From Belnapia mucosa (GTDB lineage: Bacteria; Pseudomonadota; Alphaproteobacteria; Acetobacterales; Acetobacteraceae): a stretch of 64,000 bases of DNA. The translations under genes and the position numbers were made by a program. Shown piece by piece: positions 16,123 to 27,189 of the stretch. The stretch covers positions 230,933 through 294,932 of the forward strand of contig NZ_JAEUXJ010000003.1 in the NCBI RefSeq assembly GCF_016775475.1, in the 5' to 3' direction. A model generated the notes under the pieces. That model was not told where the DNA came from, did no database searches, and saw only the letters and a list, made by a program, of their open reading frames with translations. Positions within the stretch are counted from its first letter, which is position 1; the number at the start of each line of letters is the position of its first letter.

Positions 16123-17247
16123 ATGCCGCCAGAACCGTATCGCCTCACCGACCTCGCCGCGCAGCCGCCCGGCCTGCGCCGCGCCATCCATGGCTACAGC
16201 ACCGCCGGCACCTGGGGCCGGCTGGCGCAGCGGGTCATGCAGGTCGGGCTGGAAGTGGCGCGCAGCCTGCCGCGCGATGCCTGGCGCCAGATGCGCCCGC
16301 CCCCCGCACCGCTGCTGCGGCAGGAACCGGGCGAGGACCCGCGCCCCGGCGCCCGGAGCGTCGCGCTCTATCTGCACTATGCCGCCTCGGGCCGGATCTC
16401 CGCGATGGTGCTGCGGCAGCTGGAGGCCCTCGCCGCGGCCGGCTTCGCCGTGGTCTTCATCAGCCACGCGCCCCATCTGTCCGAGGCCGATTGGCAGGCG
16501 GTGCGGGCCCGGGCCGCGCTCGTTGTCTGGCGGCGGAATGCCGGCCTCGATTTCGGTGCCTGGCAGGACCTGGCGCCGGAGGCGACGCGGCGCTGGCGGG
16601 AGGCCGGGGAGCTGCTGCTGGCCAATGACAGCGTGCTGGGGCCGATCCGCCCGATGGGGCCCATCCTCGCCGCCATGCGGGCGGGCGGCGACGGGCTCTT
16701 CGGCCTGACCGAGAGCATCCAGGGCGGGCCGCATCTGCAAAGCTATTTCCTGCTCGCCCGCGGCGCGGCGGCGGTGGCCGATCTGCGGCTCTTCCTGGCG
16801 GGGATGCGGATCAGCCACTCCAAATGGCTGGTGGTGCAGCGGGGGGAGCTGCGCCTGGCGCGCTGGATGCAGGCGCGCGGCCATCGGGTGGCGGCGCTGT
16901 TCGGCTATCGCCGGCTGCTGGCCGCGGCGCTGGCCGATCCGGCGGAGCGGGCGCAGCTCGCCGCCTCCCACCCGCTGCTGACGGGGCTGGAGGCGATGTC
17001 GCCCGAGGCGCGGGCGGCGCTGCTGGAGGAGCAGCCGCTGAACCCGGCGCATCATCTCTGGCGGGCCCTGGTGCGGCGGCTCGGCTATCCCTTCCTGAAG
17101 ACCGAGCTGGTGCGGCGCAATCCCGGCCGGCTGCCCGGCGTGGCGGAATGGTCGGAGCTGGTGCCGGCCGATTCACCCTGTCCGCCCGGAGTGATCCGCG
17201 ACCACCTCGCGGCGCTGGCTGCGTCGGCGCCCGGCCCGGCGGGCTGA
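16123..17247 (+). CDS. RgpF-like rhamnan synthesis protein
   Basis: The 374-aa protein matches the rhamnan synthesis F family: ARSVALYLHYAASGRISAMVLRQLEAL, a VFISHAP block, RRNAGLDFGAWQ, LLLANDSVLGPI, FGLTESIQGGPHLQSYF and a C-terminal LGYPFLKTELVRRNP. Family members take part in assembly of rhamnose-containing cell-surface polysaccharides, with a catalytic role as glycosyltransferase suspected. The start was placed at ATG 16123 so as not to overlap the divergent GT2 promoter; in-frame reading extends further upstream. No ribosome site is obvious. Confidence 0.85.
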   Translation: MPPEPYRLTDLAAQPPGLRRAIHGYSTAGTWGRLAQRVMQVGLEVARSLPRDAWRQMRPPPAPLLRQEPGEDPRPGARSVALYLHYAASGRISAMVLRQLEALAAAGFAVVFISHAPHLSEADWQAVRARAALVVWRRNAGLDFGAWQDLAPEATRRWREAGELLLANDSVLGPIRPMGPILAAMRAGGDGLFGLTESIQGGPHLQSYFLLARGAAAVADLRLFLAGMRISHSKWLVVQRGELRLARWMQARGHRVAALFGYRRLLAAALADPAERAQLAASHPLLTGLEAMSPEARAALLEEQPLNPAHHLWRALVRRLGYPFLKTELVRRNPGRLPGVAEWSELVPADSPCPPGVIRDHLAALAASAPGPAG

Positions 17248-17388
17248 AGAAACAGTTTCGGATCGTTCCAGACACATCGTCATTCTCTGGACATCCCTCG
17301 ACAAGCGAGGCAGGTTGTACGGCAGGCTGCGCCCTGGGGTTGTAGCCCTACACGTCTCGGGCGAGTGCGCCCACCAGGATGATTACCG

Positions 17389-18759
17389 ATGCTGGATTGC
17401 CTTGCCGCCCCGGATGATGGGGCCCTGCCCCTGTACTGCGCCGGGCCCGAGGGGGTCGAGGCGCTGCTGCGCGGCCTTCCGGAGGGTGCGGCGGGCTTCC
17501 TGCGGGCCGCGGGCTTCGCCGGCCGGGCGCAGGAGATCACCCTGCTGCCAGGCGAGGGCGGGATCATCGGCGCCGCGCTCGGGCTGGGCCCCGGGGCGCC
17601 GACGCCCTGGTCCTTCGGCGGCCTCGCCCATGCGCTGCCTGCGGACAGCATCTGGCGCCTGGCGGATGGGGCCCCGGCGGCGGAGGCGGTGCTGGGCTGG
17701 TGCCTCGGCGCCTACCGGCCGAAGCCAGGGGGACGCGCCCCGGCCCGGCTGGTGCCGCCGCCCGGCACCGAGGCCGCCATCCGCACGGCCGAGGCGACCT
17801 GGCGGGTGCGGGAGCTGATCAACCGCCCCGCCAACCGGCTCGGCCCCGCCGAGCTGGCGGAGGAGGTGGCGCGCCTCGCGGCGGCGCATGACGCAAGCTG
17901 CACCATCCTCGATGGCACGGCGCTGGAGGAAGGCTTCCCGACCATCGCCGCGGTCGGGGCGGGCAGCGCGCGGGCGCCGCGGGTCGCCATGCTGGAATGG
18001 GGCGAGGCGGGGGCGCCGCTGGTCGCGCTCTGCGGCAAGGGCGTCTGCTTCGACAGCGGCGGGCTCGACCTCAAGCCGCCCTCCGGCATGCTGCGGATGA
18101 AGAAGGACATGGCCGGCGCCGCGGTGGTGCTCGGCCTGGCCGAGCTGGTGATGCGGGCCCGCCTGCCGGTGCGGCTGCTGGTCCTGGTCGGGGCGGTGGA
18201 GAATGCCGTCTCCGGCACCGCCTTCCGGCCGGGCGACGTGCTGCGGACCCGTGCCGGGCTGGAGGTCGAGATCGGCAATACCGATGCCGAGGGGCGGCTC
18301 GTACTCTGCGACCTTCTGGCCTTCGCGGCGGAGCGGGAGCCGGCGCTGCTGATCGATTGCGCGACGCTGACCGGCGCGGCGCGGACGGCGCTCGGCCCCG
18401 ATCTGCCGGCGCTGTTCACCCCGGATGATGCCCTGGCCGAGGCGTTGCTGGCCGCCGGGCGGAAGGAGAATGATCCGCTCTGGCGACTTCCATTGCACGA
18501 CGCTTACGATTCGTGGCTGGACAGTACGGTCGCGCACATCAACAACGTCTCACAACGACCCATGGCAGGCGCGATCATTGCTGCCTTGTTTCTGCGACGT
18601 TTCGTCCCGTCGCAACTCCGGTGGGCCCATCTGGACCTCTATGGTTGGAACGATTCTGGTCGCCCCGGACGACCGGAAGGTGGCGAAGCACAAACGATGC
18701 GTGCCCTGGCAGCGGGGATCGAGGCTCTGTTCGGGGCTGTACAGGGGCCGGTCCGGTAA
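17389..18759 (+). CDS. Leucyl aminopeptidase family (M17) metallopeptidase
   Basis: The 456-aa cytoplasmic aminopeptidase removes N-terminal residues from peptides. Metal and catalytic residues are visible: Lys217 and Asp222 (CGKGVCFDSGG), Asp240 (MKKDMAG), and NTDAEGRL (Asp299, Glu301, Arg303). The N-terminal domain is shorter than in E. coli PepA, as in the alphaproteobacterial branch. Codon use changes sharply near residue 366 (base 18484): upstream codons are almost all GC-ending, whereas downstream TTG, CGT, CGA, GAT and CCA are frequent, although the protein still aligns with M17 (HINNVSQRPMAGAI, HLDLYGWNDSGRPGRP). Confidence 0.93.
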   Translation: MLDCLAAPDDGALPLYCAGPEGVEALLRGLPEGAAGFLRAAGFAGRAQEITLLPGEGGIIGAALGLGPGAPTPWSFGGLAHALPADSIWRLADGAPAAEAVLGWCLGAYRPKPGGRAPARLVPPPGTEAAIRTAEATWRVRELINRPANRLGPAELAEEVARLAAAHDASCTILDGTALEEGFPTIAAVGAGSARAPRVAMLEWGEAGAPLVALCGKGVCFDSGGLDLKPPSGMLRMKKDMAGAAVVLGLAELVMRARLPVRLLVLVGAVENAVSGTAFRPGDVLRTRAGLEVEIGNTDAEGRLVLCDLLAFAAEREPALLIDCATLTGAARTALGPDLPALFTPDDALAEALLAAGRKENDPLWRLPLHDAYDSWLDSTVAHINNVSQRPMAGAIIAALFLRRFVPSQLRWAHLDLYGWNDSGRPGRPEGGEAQTMRALAAGIEALFGAVQGPVR

Positions 18760-18898
18760 CGAAAACGAGATGGAGCGGAAACTTTCACCTCCGCATGGCT
18801 CTGACAACTGCGGGAAGCGTTATGCAAGTCGTGGTGCTTGTCTGAGAGGTTAAACCGGTCCGGCCAGGGGCTGCGGCCCTACCAGGACAGAAGCCCGC

Positions 18899-19327
18899 AT
18901 GGGCAAGGGGATTCGAGCGATGGCGGTACAGAGCAATCCCGACCAGTTGGTCGGTATTTTACGAGATACGGTGGTCGCCCTCGTCCGGCGCGATGGTCCG
19001 GACTTGTCGGCGCGGCAGCTCGGTGTGTTCCTCACGGTCTATCTGACCGATGGGCCACATACGGTCCGGGGCCTGGCAGCCGAACTGAATGTCTCGAAGC
19101 CCGCGATCACCCGTGCGCTCGACCGCCTCGGCGAACTCGACCTGGCCCGCCGCAAGGTGGACCCGATGGATCGCCGCAGCGTCATCGTGCAGCGCACGCT
19201 GAAGGGCACGGCCTTCCTGCGCGACATGCGCCAGATCATGTCCGAGGCCGAGACGCAGACGCATGAGATTGCGACTGGCGAGGCGGCGAATGCCGAGCCG
19301 ATGCGGGAGAACCGGAAGGCGGGCTGA
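18899..19327 (+). CDS. MarR-family transcriptional regulator
   Basis: The protein is 142 aa (or 135 aa from the ATG at 18920, which has an AAGGGG site). It has a winged helix with LSARQLGVFLTVYL, the recognition region TVRGLAAELNVSKPAITRALDRLGELDLARR and the wing KVDPMDRRSVIVQRTLKGTAFL, which match MarR proteins. The C-terminal dimerisation helix is short. MarR proteins repress adjacent or own promoters and release DNA on binding small, often aromatic, ligands. The ligand is unknown. Nearest possible targets are its own 139-bp upstream gap and the convergent GhrA-like gene. Confidence 0.88.
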   Translation: MGKGIRAMAVQSNPDQLVGILRDTVVALVRRDGPDLSARQLGVFLTVYLTDGPHTVRGLAAELNVSKPAITRALDRLGELDLARRKVDPMDRRSVIVQRTLKGTAFLRDMRQIMSEAETQTHEIATGEAANAEPMRENRKAG

Positions 19328-19336
19328 GCGCCGCCT

Positions 19337-20269
19337 TCAGTATCCTGCCCGGAAGTCCACCTGGTTGCGGGGCGCGAGGCCTGCACGCACCCGGTGGATG
19401 TTATCGACCACCTGGGGTGCCGCGCTTCGAGGGATGGTGATGCTGGCGGCATGCGGCGTCAGCACCACCTTCGGATGGGCCCAGAAGGGGTGATCCGTTG
19501 GCAGCGGCTCCGGCTCGAACACATCGAGCGCGGCGCCGGCCAACCGGCCCGAATCGAGCGCTGCCAGCACATCCGCCGCGACCATATGGCCGCCGCGCGC
19601 CGAGTTCAGCAGGAAGGCGCCCTCCGGCAACAGGGATAGCCGCGCCGCATCCAGCAGCCCGCGCGTGTCCGGCGTCAGCGGCAGCAGGCAGACCAGGATG
19701 TCGCTCTGCCGCAGCATGGCGGCGAGACCCTCCTCGCCATGGAAGCTCTCGACGCCCGGCACTTCCTTCGGCCGGCGCGACCAGCCCATGACGGGAAAGC
19801 CGAGCGCGACCAGGGCGCGGGCCGCGTCGCCGCCCAGCGCGCCGAGGCCGAGGATGCCGATCCGCCGCCGCGCTGTATCCGGGGCCGGCAGCTCGTGCCA
19901 GATCCGCGCCGTCTGCTGTGCCCGGTATTCCGGGTCCTGGCGGTGGAAGCGCAGCACGTTGAGCAGCACCCATTCGGTCATGCCCTGGGTCAGCCGGTCA
20001 TCCACCAGCCGCGCCACCGGCACGCCGGGCGGTGGCCCGGGCGGCCGCAGCAGATGATCGACACCGGCGCCCATGGAGACGATGAGGCGCAGATTCGGGT
20101 AGCGCCGCAGCTCCGCCATGTCATGCGCGGTCCAGCAGACCGCCGCCTCGATCTCCGCCGGATCGCCCGCCTCGGGGAAGAGGCGGATCTCGAGGCCCGG
20201 ATCCACCTCCAGCAGGGCGTCGCGCCAATCCTCCATGGTGGTGGCCTTGGTCGAGAGCAGCACGGCCAT
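19337..20269 (-). CDS. D-isomer 2-hydroxyacid dehydrogenase, GhrA-like
   Basis: A 310-aa NAD(P)-dependent reductase likely to act on glyoxylate or hydroxypyruvate. It has the substrate-domain motif LIVSMGAGVDHLL, the Rossmann motif IGILGLGALGGDAARALVALGFPVMGWSRRPK, LLNSARGGHMV (catalytic Arg region), ALDVFEPEPLP and the catalytic HAAS near the C terminus. The DMAELRRYPNL and LVDDRLTQGM blocks match the GhrA group rather than GhrB/SerA. It ends 10 bp from the convergent MarR gene and starts 4 bp after the small membrane-protein gene on the same strand. Confidence 0.9.
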   Translation of the reverse strand: MAVLLSTKATTMEDWRDALLEVDPGLEIRLFPEAGDPAEIEAAVCWTAHDMAELRRYPNLRLIVSMGAGVDHLLRPPGPPPGVPVARLVDDRLTQGMTEWVLLNVLRFHRQDPEYRAQQTARIWHELPAPDTARRRIGILGLGALGGDAARALVALGFPVMGWSRRPKEVPGVESFHGEEGLAAMLRQSDILVCLLPLTPDTRGLLDAARLSLLPEGAFLLNSARGGHMVAADVLAALDSGRLAGAALDVFEPEPLPTDHPFWAHPKVVLTPHAASITIPRSAAPQVVDNIHRVRAGLAPRNQVDFRAGY

Positions 20270-20272
20270 GTC

Positions 20273-20724
20273 TCAATCCCCCTCGGAAGCGCGGTTGGAC
20301 GGCAGGGTCTCCAGCCCCTCGGGCAGGGCGCGGACCCAGGCGCGCCAGTCATTGCGGGCGGTCGCCGCCCGCTCCTCTCCGCCTGGCAGTTGGGCATAGA
20401 GGCTCAGCACACCCTGCGCCCACCAGATGTCGAAATTCCGCTCGCTGGCCAGGACCAGGGCGGCGGTACGGTCGAAGACACCGTTCTTTACCCGGGGCAA
20501 TTGCTTCATCAGCCACCAGGCGCAGCCCGCCGCCAGCACCACGGCCCCGAGATAGAAATGCACCAGCATCGTGCTGCCGAAGGAGAGCACGAGGATGGCG
20601 GCCGCCGGCAGCACATTCTCGGCGGTCCGGTAGACCGGGCTGCCGGGCGAGTTCATCCGGCGGATATGCACGCCGAGCTTCACCTGCCGCGCCGCCAGCA
20701 GGGCCCGCAACCGATCCAGCTCGC

Positions 20725-20728
<4 letters not shown>
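20273..20728 (-). CDS. Small two-helix membrane protein of unknown function
   Basis: I do not recognise this 151-aa protein. It has a charged N terminus (MSELDRLRALLAARQ), two predicted membrane helices (about residues 40-70: LPAAAILVLSFGSTMLVHF then LGAVVLAAGCAWWLM) and a soluble tail ending in LPEGLETLPSNRASEGD. Its ATG overlaps the yejF stop (ATGA), so it is probably the last-but-one gene of the yejEF transcription unit, followed 3 bp later by the reductase. A role with the peptide transporter is possible but unproven. Confidence 0.7.
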
Positions 20729-22316
<1,588 letters not shown>

Positions 22317-22320
<4 letters not shown>

Positions 22321-23351
22321 CGCTCGCCCCCCGGAAGCTTGCGCGGGTCGAAGGCGTCGCGCATCGCCTCGCCCACGAAGACCAGCAGGGTCAGCACGCC
22401 GCCGAGCACGATGAAGCCGGTGAAGGCGAGCCAGGGCGCCTGGAGGTTGTTCTTGCCCTGGCTCAGCAGCTCGCCGAGCGAGGGGGAGCCGGGCGGCAGG
22501 CCGAAGCCGAGGAAGTCGAGCGAGGCGAGGATGGTGACGCTGCCCGAAAGGGTGAAGGGCAGGAAGGTCAGCGTCGCCACCATCGCATTTGGCAGGATGT
22601 GCCGCGCCATCAGCCGCGTATCCGAAACACCCAGGGCACGGGCGGCGCGGACATAGTCGAGGTTGCGGCCGCGCAGGAATTCCGCCCGCACCACGCCGGT
22701 CAGCGCCATCCAGGAGAAGGCGAGGAGGAAGGCGAGCAGGATCCAGAAGCTCGGCTGGATGATGCTGGCGAGGATGATGAGGAGGAAGAGCTGCGGCAGG
22801 CCCGACCAGATCTCGATGAAGCGCTGGAAGAGCAGGTCCACCAGCCCGCCATAATAGCCCTGCACCGCGCCGGCGGCGATGCCGAGGACGGAGCCGAGGA
22901 TGGTCAGGGTGAAGCCGAACAGCACCGAGATGCGGAAGCCGTAGATGACGCGCGCCAGCACGTCCCTCGCCTGGTCGTCGGTGCCGAGCCAATTCCGCGC
23001 CGAGGGTGGCGAGGGCGCCGGCCGGCCGAGATCGCGCACCACGGTCGCATAGGAGAAGGGGATGGCCGGCCAGACCATCCAGCCGCCACGCGCCGCGATC
23101 TCGCGCGCCAGTTCCGGGTCGTGCCAATCGGCCTCGGTCGGCAGCCCGTCGGGCAGGATGTCGCTCTCGGCGTAGTCGGCCAGGACGGGGACGAACCACT
23201 GGCCATCGACACGCGCCACCAGCGGCCGGTCATTGGCGATGAATTCGGCGAAGAGGGTCACGCAGAACAGCGCGGCGAAGATCCAGAGGGACCACCAGCC
23301 GCGCCGGTTGGCCCGGAAATTTTGCAGGCGGCGCCGGGTGAGCGGGGTCAT
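22317..23351 (-). CDS. yejE: Peptide ABC transporter permease YejE
   Basis: The 344-aa inner-membrane permease is of the OppC class. It has an N-terminal helix (WWSLWIFAALFCVTLFAEFIA), a periplasmic insert that includes WMVWPAIPFSYATVVRD and NWLGTDDQARDVLARVIYGFRIS, and the EAA loop RAARALGVSDTRLMARHILPNA. The insert between helix 1 and the TDDQARD motif is characteristic of YejE. The start is the ATG giving MTPLTRRRLQNFRANRRG; upstream reading lies in the promoter of the divergent GntR gene. It is separated from yejB by that GntR gene. Confidence 0.95.
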
Positions 23352-23498
23352 CGGCCGATGGGGCGCCTGTCCTGATGCATCCGGGTGGTCGGTCCCCTGC
23401 TGGCGGTTGCCTCCATCTCCTAAAGCATGGGGCGGCGGGCGGGGACAAGCCGGCTCGTCCGGGCCTGTTGTCGTGCTGGTATTTCGTTGCGGATTTGG

Positions 23499-23519
23499 CG
23501 TATACGGAACCTGGTTCCG
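23499..23519. promoter_or_regulatory. Candidate GntR operator: CGTATACG palindrome plus adjacent dyad
   Basis: CGTATACG (23499-23506) is a perfect palindrome with the GTATAC core common to operators of FCD-type GntR regulators. It runs directly into CGGAACC-T-GGTTCCG (23505-23519), a perfect 7-bp dyad. They lie about 30-50 bp upstream of the GntR start and about 150 bp upstream of yejE on the other strand, so one site could serve both promoters. Confidence 0.45.
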
Positions 23520-23547
23520 CGGCCGTAGTAAAATAAAGAGTCCTGCC

Positions 23548-24210
23548 GTGATCGCCTCCACCATGCCGCGGCTCTCGCCGACCCCGCAGATGACCGATAC
23601 GGTCTATGAAAGCCTGCGCGATGCCATCTGCGACGGCACCCTCCCGCCCGATACCCGCCTCATCCAGGACGAGCTGGCGATCCGCCTCGGCACTTCCCGC
23701 CAGCCGGTGCATCTGGCGCTGCAGCAGCTCCGCAAGGAGGGGTTCGTGGTGGAGACCGGGCGGCGCGGCCTGGTGGTGGCGCCACTCGGCCGCGAATTCG
23801 CCCGCCAGCTCTACGAGATGCGGGCGGCGCTGGACGGTGCCGCGGCCGGCCTCGCGGCGCAGCGCGCCGGGGCGGCGGAGCGGGCCATGGGCGAGCGCAT
23901 CATCCGGGAGGGCCGTGCCGCGGTGGAGGATGGCGATCTCCGCGCCATGGCGCAGGCCGATTTCACCTTCCACGACTTCATCTACGGGCTGGCCGGCAAC
24001 CTGCTGATCGCGGCGGCGGCGCGGATGCAATGGCACCATGTCCGGCGCAGCATCATGCTGCTGGGCGGGGTGCCGACCAGGCTCGGCCCCTTCTGGGACG
24101 AGCATGTCCGCATCCTGGAGGCGATCCTCGCCGGCGATGCCGGGGCGGCCACGGCGCTGGCACAACGCCATGCCGACACCTCCTCGGCCGCGCTGGCCCT
24201 AGCCGCGTGA
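23548..24210 (+). CDS. GntR-family regulator with FCD ligand domain
   Basis: The protein is about 220 aa. The N-terminal winged helix shows [21 protein letters not shown] and [26 protein letters not shown]. The C-terminal all-helical FCD domain has an [15 protein letters not shown] region, [11 protein letters not shown] and [24 protein letters not shown], whose Asp/His residues usually bind a metal and an acid ligand. Start GTG 23548 is preferred because AAAGAG lies 8 nt upstream; ATG 23563 is an alternative without a site. It sits inside the otherwise standard yejABEF order on the opposite strand and overlaps the 3' end of yejB by 12 bp. Confidence 0.9.
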   Translation: MIASTMPRLSPTPQMTDTVYESLRDAICDGTLPPDTRLIQDELAIRLGTSRQPVHLALQQLRKEGFVVETGRRGLVVAPLGREFARQLYEMRAALDGAAAGLAAQRAGAAERAMGERIIREGRAAVEDGDLRAMAQADFTFHDFIYGLAGNLLIAAAARMQWHHVRRSIMLLGGVPTRLGPFWDEHVRILEAILAGDAGAATALAQRHADTSSAALALAA

Positions 24211-25299
24211 TTCGAAATCGATGCGGGGGTCCACCAGCGTATAGGCGAAGTCGCCCAGGATCTGCATCACCAGGCCGAGCAGGGTGAAGAGGTAGAGCGT
24301 GCCGAACATCACCGGGTAGTCGCGGCGGATCGCCGCCTCGAAGCCGAGCAGGCCGAGCCCGTCGAGCGAGAAGATGATCTCGACCAGCAGCGCCCCGGTG
24401 AAGAGGATGCCGATGAAGGCCGCCGGGAAGCCGGCGATGATCAGCAGCATCGCGTTGCGGAAGACATGGCCGTAGAGCACGCGCCCTTCCCCGGCCCCCT
24501 TGGCGCGGGCGGTGACGACGTATTGCTTGTTCACCTCCTCGAGGAAGGAGTTCTTGGTCAGCATGGTCAGTCCGGCGAAGCCGCCGATGACGAGGGCGAT
24601 GGTCGGCAGCACCATGTGCCAGGCATAATCCGCCGCCCGCGTCAGGAAAGGCGCACCCTCCAGCCCCGGCGAGAGCAGGCCGCGCAGCGGGAACCACTGC
24701 ACGAAGCTCCCTCCCGCAAACAGCACGACCAGCAGGATGGCGAAGAGGAAGCCCGGGATCGCATAGCCGACCAGCACGGCGGCGCTGGTCGCCAGGTCGA
24801 AGCGGCTGCCGTCGCGCACCGCCTTGCGGATCCCCAAGGGGATCGAGACGCCGTAGATGATCAGCGTGGACCAGAGGCCGAGCGAGATGGAGACCGGCAT
24901 CTTCTGCAGGATCAGCTCCGTCACCGGCCGGTCCTGGAACAGGCTGCGGCCGAGATCGAAGCGGGCATAGCCGGAGAGCATCTCGCCGAGCCGCTGCGGC
25001 CAGGGCTTGTCGAAGCCGAAGGCACGCTCGATCTCCCGCACCACCGCGGGGTCGAGGCCGCGGGCGCCGCGATAGCGGCTGCTCTCGTTGGAACCCTGGT
25101 TCGCCGGCGGGCGCGTGGTCTCGCCCTGGCCCTCGCCGGAGAGGCGGCCGAGGGTGCTGCCGCCCTGCCCCTTCAGCTCGGCGAGCATCTGGTCCACCGG
25201 GCCGCCGGGGGCGAATTGCACCACGGCGAAATTGATCAGGATGATGCCGAGCAGGGTCGGCACCACCAGCAGCAGGCGGCGGAGGAGATAGGCGCCCAT
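24199..25299 (-). CDS. yejB: Peptide ABC transporter permease YejB
   Basis: The 366-aa OppB-class permease begins [33 protein letters not shown], has a long periplasmic insert rich in Gly/Arg (about residues 38-85), [12 protein letters not shown], and the cytoplasmic EAA loop [19 protein letters not shown]. The insert is typical of YejB. It starts 1 bp after the yejA stop on the same strand. Its 3' end overlaps the convergent GntR gene by 12 bp, so no room remains for a separate terminator. Confidence 0.95.
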   Translation of the reverse strand: MGAYLLRRLLLVVPTLLGIILINFAVVQFAPGGPVDQMLAELKGQGGSTLGRLSGEGQGETTRPPANQGSNESSRYRGARGLDPAVVREIERAFGFDKPWPQRLGEMLSGYARFDLGRSLFQDRPVTELILQKMPVSISLGLWSTLIIYGVSIPLGIRKAVRDGSRFDLATSAAVLVGYAIPGFLFAILLVVLFAGGSFVQWFPLRGLLSPGLEGAPFLTRAADYAWHMVLPTIALVIGGFAGLTMLTKNSFLEEVNKQYVVTARAKGAGEGRVLYGHVFRNAMLLIIAGFPAAFIGILFTGALLVEIIFSLDGLGLLGFEAAIRRDYPVMFGTLYLFTLLGLVMQILGDFAYTLVDPRIDFESRG

Positions 25300-25300
25300 C

Positions 25301-27151
25301 CTATTGCGGCTTCGCCTCGCGCTTGCCCTGCTCGACGCTGCCCTCGCGGTTGCGCTCGATCCACCAGCTGTCGATGGCCAGGGCGTATTTCGGATTGCGC
25401 GGCGGGCGGCCGAATTTGTCCCAATAGGCCACGCGGAAGGTCCGGCTGTGCCATTGCGGGATCATGTAGTCGTTCCAGAGCAGCACGCGGTCCAGCGCGC
25501 GGGTGCGGGCGACCAGCTCCTCGCGGCTCGGCGCGGCGATGACCAGCTCCACCAGCTCATCCACCACCGGGTTGGCGATGCCAGCAACATTCTGGCTGCC
25601 ATGCTCCTGCGCCTTGGCGCCCGTCCAGAAATCCCGCTGCTCATTGCCCGGCGAGAGGGACTGGCCCTGGCCGTCCACCGTCATGTCGTAGTCGAAGGCG
25701 TCGATCCGCACCTGGTATTGCGCCGGGTCGATGGTGCGGATGCGCGGCTCCATCCCGAGGCGCTGGAGGTTCTGCACATAGGGCAGGGCAATGCGCTCGA
25801 AGCTCGGGCCGTTCAGCAGGATCTCGAAGGCGAAAGGCTGGCCCTCGGCATTGACCAGCTTGCGGTCCTTCACCGTCCAGCCGGCCTGCCGCAGCAGGTC
25901 GAGCGCGCGGCGCAGCCCCTCGCGGTTGTTGCCGGAGCCGTCGGTGACGGGAAGCTTGTAGGGTTCGGTGAAGAGCCGGTCGGGGACGCGGCCCTTATAG
26001 GCCTGCAGGATCTCCAGCTCCCGCCCCTCCGGCAGGCCGGAGGAGGCGAGTTCGGAATTGGAGAAGTAGGAGGTCGTCCGCGTGTAGCTGCCGTAGAAGA
26101 GGTTGGCGTTCATCCATTCGAAGTCGAAGACCTCGATCAGCGCCCGGCGGACGCGGGCATCCTGAAACAGCGGCCGGCGCAGGTTCATGGCGAAGGCCTG
26201 CATGCCGGTCGGCAGCTCGTGCCGAATCTCGTCGCGCTTGACCAGGCCGCGCTGCATGGCGGGGAAGTCGTAGGCGGTCGCCCAGTCCTTGGCGATGTTC
26301 TCGGTGCGGAAGTCGATCTGCCCGGCCTTGAAGGCTTCCAGCGCCACGGTGCTGTCGCGGAAATACTCGTAGCGCATCACGTCGTAATTGGCCGTGCCCC
26401 TGGCCGTGGGGAGATCCTTGGCCCAGTAATCGGCAACGCGGCGATAGACCAGGCTGCGGCCGTTCTCGAACCGCTCCAGCCGATAGGGGCCGGAGCCGAG
26501 CGGCGGGTCGAGCAGCGGCCGGGCGAAGTCGCGGCCGGCCCACCAATGCTTCGGCAGCACCGGCATCTGGCCGAGGATCAGCGCCAGCTCCCGGTTCTGG
26601 TTGGTCTTGAAGCGGAAGGTGACGCGGCGGGCCCCCTCGGCCACCACCTCCGCCACATCCGCCCAATAGGCGCGGTAGAAGGGCCGGCCCTGGGTGCGGA
26701 GGGCTTCGAAGGTCCAGACCACATCCTCGGCGGTGATGGGCTTGCCGTCATGCCAGCGCGCCTCGGGGCGCAGTTCGAAGGTGACGCCCATGCGGTCCGC
26801 CGGCTGCTCGATCGCGCCGGCCAGATGGCAGTATTCGGTGCTCGCCTCGTCCGAGCTTTCCTTCAGCAGCGTGTCGTAGAGATTGCCGAGGCCGACCGCC
26901 GCCGTGCCGCGCAGGACATACTGGTTGAAGCTGTCGAAGCTGCCGAGCGCGGTCAGCGCGATCTCGCCGCCCTTCGGCGCATCCGGGTTCACCCAGGGCC
27001 AATGGGTGAAGCCGGCCGGCAGGGCCGGGTCGCCCAGCAGCGACAGGGCGTGGCTGCGGGTCGCGGCCTGGGGGGCCGTCTGCGCCGTGCCCGCATCGGG
27101 CCGGAGGAGCGGAAGGGCGAGGCCGGAGGCGAGGAGGGTGCGGCGATCCAT
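25301..27151 (-). CDS. yejA: Peptide ABC transporter periplasmic binding protein YejA-like
   Basis: The approximately 616-aa family-5 solute-binding protein has a Tat-like signal peptide ([16 protein letters not shown]). The mature part has [43 protein letters not shown], and [19 protein letters not shown], which are typical of YejA. It delivers peptides to YejB/E/F. Start: ATG 27151 gives the clean signal peptide but has no purine-rich site. ATG 27188-27190 lies inside the hisN stop (TGATG) and would add 13 residues by coupled translation, so it is a serious alternative. Confidence 0.93.
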   Translation of the reverse strand: MDRRTLLASGLALPLLRPDAGTAQTAPQAATRSHALSLLGDPALPAGFTHWPWVNPDAPKGGEIALTALGSFDSFNQYVLRGTAAVGLGNLYDTLLKESSDEASTEYCHLAGAIEQPADRMGVTFELRPEARWHDGKPITAEDVVWTFEALRTQGRPFYRAYWADVAEVVAEGARRVTFRFKTNQNRELALILGQMPVLPKHWWAGRDFARPLLDPPLGSGPYRLERFENGRSLVYRRVADYWAKDLPTARGTANYDVMRYEYFRDSTVALEAFKAGQIDFRTENIAKDWATAYDFPAMQRGLVKRDEIRHELPTGMQAFAMNLRRPLFQDARVRRALIEVFDFEWMNANLFYGSYTRTTSYFSNSELASSGLPEGRELEILQAYKGRVPDRLFTEPYKLPVTDGSGNNREGLRRALDLLRQAGWTVKDRKLVNAEGQPFAFEILLNGPSFERIALPYVQNLQRLGMEPRIRTIDPAQYQVRIDAFDYDMTVDGQGQSLSPGNEQRDFWTGAKAQEHGSQNVAGIANPVVDELVELVIAAPSREELVARTRALDRVLLWNDYMIPQWHSRTFRVAYWDKFGRPPRNPKYALAIDSWWIERNREGSVEQGKREAKPQ

Positions 27152-27189
27152 GGCGGGAGGATGGGGGTTCCCCCCGCCGGCGGCAACCA

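Noticed and set aside
18425..18853. Additional plus-strand gene overlapping the end of the aminopeptidase
   Set aside because: All frames are open here because of the local codon change; the M17 frame carries the conserved residues.
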